From Bacteroidales bacterium (GTDB lineage Bacteria; Bacteroidota; Bacteroidia; Bacteroidales; UBA932), in assembly GCA_017615435.1 (NCBI GenBank), contig JAGAAF010000062.1:1-7264 (forward strand): a DNA stretch of 7,264 nt, written 5' to 3'. Below, one piece after another: positions 6,167-7,264 of this stretch. Numbering within the stretch: position 1 is the first letter of the stretch; the number at the start of each line of letters is the position of its first letter. A program made the translations under genes and the position numbers. The notes under the pieces are model-generated. The model saw only the letters and a list, made by a program, of their open reading frames with translations, ran no database searches and had not been told where the DNA came from.

Positions 6167-6274
6167 CGTGGTGGCTAACTCGCTGACTAACAGCCACTTA
6201 CTTAAATTAGGTCTGTCGTTTTTGGCAGACCTAATTTGCTTAACACCCTCATTATCAATCACTTATCTCCCACG
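6167..6274 (-). repeat. 108-bp dispersed palindromic repeat, right copy (inverted)
   Basis: This is the reverse-complement copy of 334-441, equal in length and differing at 16 positions. The core hairpin is longer here: aaattaggtctg (6204-6215) pairs perfectly with cagacctaattt (6226-6237), 12 bp around a 10-nt loop. A second stem, gtggct (6171-6176) with agccac (6192-6197), sits in the conserved arm. The inverted ends are weaker (cgtgg and ccacg, then mismatches). Differences between copies fall mainly in loops and in one arm (7 of 16 at 6240-6249), while the core stem is nearly unchanged. It lies between the lipoprotein terminator and the end of higA, again a convergent gap. Confidence 0.85.
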
Positions 6275-6324
6275 CTTTAGAGGGGGTAATGCGTTCTGGT
6301 GTACAAAAAGAGAGAAGATTTTGC

Positions 6325-6690
6325 TTAGACCCCTAGGACGATTGCAGGGGGGATATCGAGTTTCTGAGAGATTTTGCGGGCTTGCTTTAGTGTGGGCTCG
6401 GATTTGCCGGAGATGATTTCGCTGATTTTGGACTGATTCATTCCCAAAAGAGCAGCAAGGGCGCTTTGGGTTAAACCCATCTCATACATACGAAGTTTAA
6501 GAACATCTATCAATGTTGGTTTCTTGATAGGGTAGTGTTCATTTTCGTAGTCGGCCACTAGGTTTGACAGAAGTACCAATTCGACGCTGCGGATATCATC
6601 TTCCGGCGTATCTTCTCCAACGACCTCCAAGAGTTCATTGATTCTCTTCATTGCAGATTCATACTGCTTCTCGTTTTCTATCTTCGTCAT
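6325..6690 (-). CDS. higA: HigA-type antitoxin with XRE/Cro helix-turn-helix
   Basis: The 121-residue protein has an acidic N-terminal region (about 1-55, the likely toxin-binding part). A classic XRE helix-turn-helix follows at about 72-95, GLTQSALAALLGMNQSKISE, then SGKSEPTL and a closing helix. Antitoxins of this type neutralise HigB and repress their own promoter as dimers. The ATG lies 3 nt after the toxin stop codon, so the genes are cotranscribed. Toxin before antitoxin is the characteristic higBA order. A standalone XRE regulator is unlikely given this partner. No terminator is evident after its stop codon. Confidence 0.92.
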   Translation of the reverse strand: MTKIENEKQYESAMKRINELLEVVGEDTPEDDIRSVELVLLSNLVADYENEHYPIKKPTLIDVLKLRMYEMGLTQSALAALLGMNQSKISEIISGKSEPTLKQARKISQKLDIPPAIVLGV

Positions 6691-6693
6691 AAC

Positions 6694-6990
6694 CTAAATG
6701 TTTTCAATATCCTTTATCTGATCGTATTCAGTATGGGTGCCGATGAATCTTATGTACACCATTTTTATCTTGAACAACACCAGTGCAACCAGCCTGTAAT
6801 TATTTCCCCTTATGTTGAATACTATCCTTTTGTTTCCAACAGAATCTGCAGATCCGAAGGTGTGTTTAACATCAGCAAAACAATCCCAATTGGCTCGTTC
6901 GGCTTTATCATTCCAATCTTCAAGTGCCGTTTGAGCATCTTTGTGAATGGCGTAAAACTGGACCAGGGCCTTCTTTGCCACAATTCTCAT
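6694..6990 (-). CDS. higB: HigB-type mRNA interferase toxin
   Basis: A 98-residue protein of the HigB family (RelE-like fold). The N terminus MRIVAKKALVQFYAIH, the central VFNIRGNNYRLVALV (57-71) and the near C-terminal YIRFIGTHTEYDQI (79-92) are hallmark stretches. These toxins cut mRNA, usually at the ribosome, until neutralised by HigA. The length is normal for the family and no frameshift is visible, so the module looks intact. No Shine-Dalgarno sequence precedes the ATG, but a TATATTTG box lies 16-23 nt upstream. The gene is AT-rich compared with radC on its right, which fits a horizontally acquired module. Confidence 0.93.
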   Translation of the reverse strand: MRIVAKKALVQFYAIHKDAQTALEDWNDKAERANWDCFADVKHTFGSADSVGNKRIVFNIRGNNYRLVALVLFKIKMVYIRFIGTHTEYDQIKDIENI

Positions 6991-7005
6991 ATGTCAAAAG
7001 CGTTA

Positions 7006-7013
7006 CAAATATA
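7006..7013 (-). promoter_or_regulatory. Putative -7 promoter box for higBA
   Basis: The minus strand reads TATATTTG, matching TAnnTTTG, just upstream of the higB ATG at 6990, implying a leader under about 12 nt. The spacer to radC (6991-7043) is strongly AT-rich. A clear -33 motif is missing. The palindrome at 7038-7060 lies just upstream and could be the HigA operator. Confidence 0.5.
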
Positions 7014-7037
7014 CAATAATTATCTAAATTTTGAATA

Positions 7038-7060
7038 ATAATTCTAAAAATTAGAATTAT
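7038..7060. repeat. Perfect 10-bp palindrome at the radC end, possible HigA operator
   Basis: ataattctaa (7038-7047) and ttagaattat (7051-7060) are perfect inverted repeats around 3 nt and overlap the last codons and stop of radC. A second inverted repeat, agtttttc (7063-7070) with gaaaaact (7075-7082), sits beside it within radC. On the minus strand no T run follows, so termination is doubtful. The position upstream of the higB -7 box would suit repressor binding. The role is inference. Confidence 0.5.
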
Positions 7061-7264
7061 AGAGTTTTTCGTCTGAAAAACTATAATACGAGTCGTCGGA
7101 GACAATAATGTGGTCCAGGAGACGGAGGCCGCAGGCGGCGGAGGCGCGGGCGAGAGCCTGCGTCTGGGAGACGTCTGCGGCAGAGGGCTCCGGGTTGCCG
7201 GCGGGGTGGTTGTGGACGAGGATGAGGGCGCGGGCAGCGCGGCTAAGCGACCTCGACGGCACTA
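7044..7264 (-). CDS. radC: RadC/JAB-domain protein, C-terminal part (5' end outside window)
   Basis: Seventy-two codons plus 2 nt are visible, and the reading frame is open to the right edge, so the gene starts outside the window. The JAMM metal-binding motif is present: HNHPAGNPEPSAAD has the H-x-H-x7-S-x2-D pattern, followed by SQTQALARA and the typical DHIIVSDDSYYSFSDE end. This is the C-terminal MPN+ domain of the RadC (DUF2466) family. Despite the name, a DNA-repair role is doubtful and the function is unsettled; many copies travel with mobile elements. The GTG at 7262 is not a credible start, because the domain normally extends further upstream. The GC-rich coding stops abruptly at the AT-rich higBA spacer. 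Confidence 0.9.
   Translation of the reverse strand, partial: VPSRSLSRAARALILVHNHPAGNPEPSAADVSQTQALARASAACGLRLLDHIIVSDDSYYSFSDEKLYNSNF

Noticed and set aside
334..6274. Composite transposon bounded by the two repeat copies
   Set aside because: No transposase or recombinase gene lies between them, there are no target-site duplications, and the ends of the copies are only partly matching.

Overview
The window looks like chromosomal DNA of a Bacteroidota bacterium, probably a Bacteroidales member from a gut-like habitat. Three things suggest this: TATATTTG boxes matching the Bacteroidota -7 promoter consensus TAnnTTTG, starts with little or no Shine-Dalgarno sequence, and the gene families present (GH109-type Gfo/Idh/MocA protein, NahK-like sugar kinase, POTRA-less Omp85-type barrel, serpin lipoprotein, HigBA). 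This taxonomic call is inference from content. Base composition is uneven: the GH109-like gene and radC are visibly GC-rich, while the small lipoprotein gene and the higBA module are AT-rich.

Layout: positions 1-79 hold the end of a plus-strand transcript, seen only as a terminator. Positions 80-330 contain no convincing gene but a row of perfect inverted repeats, including a 16-bp-stem hairpin. A 108-bp dispersed repeat lies at 334-441. A minus-strand operon follows, read 4117 to 474: outer-membrane barrel, NahK-like hexosamine kinase, GH109-like protein. The genes are 6 nt apart and then overlap by 4 nt (ATGA), and the operon ends in a terminator that overlaps the last codons. An AT-rich divergent promoter region at 4118-4197 separates the operon from a plus-strand serpin lipoprotein gene (4198-5499), followed by a small unknown lipoprotein gene (5690-6052) with a strong terminator. 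A second copy of the 108-bp repeat, inverted relative to the first, lies at 6167-6274. On the minus strand come a HigB/HigA toxin-antitoxin pair and the 3' end of radC, which runs off the right edge.

The most coherent function is the operon. A putative alpha-N-acetylgalactosaminidase and a putative N-acetylhexosamine 1-kinase, both cytoplasmic, would release and phosphorylate GalNAc or a related amino sugar, as expected in a host-glycan user. The serpin is exported and lipid-anchored, and probably protects the cell from host or microbial proteases.

The least explained features are the 108-bp repeat pair (85% identical without gaps, conserved central hairpin, near-matching inverted ends, both copies in convergent intergenic gaps) and the hairpin cluster beside the left copy.
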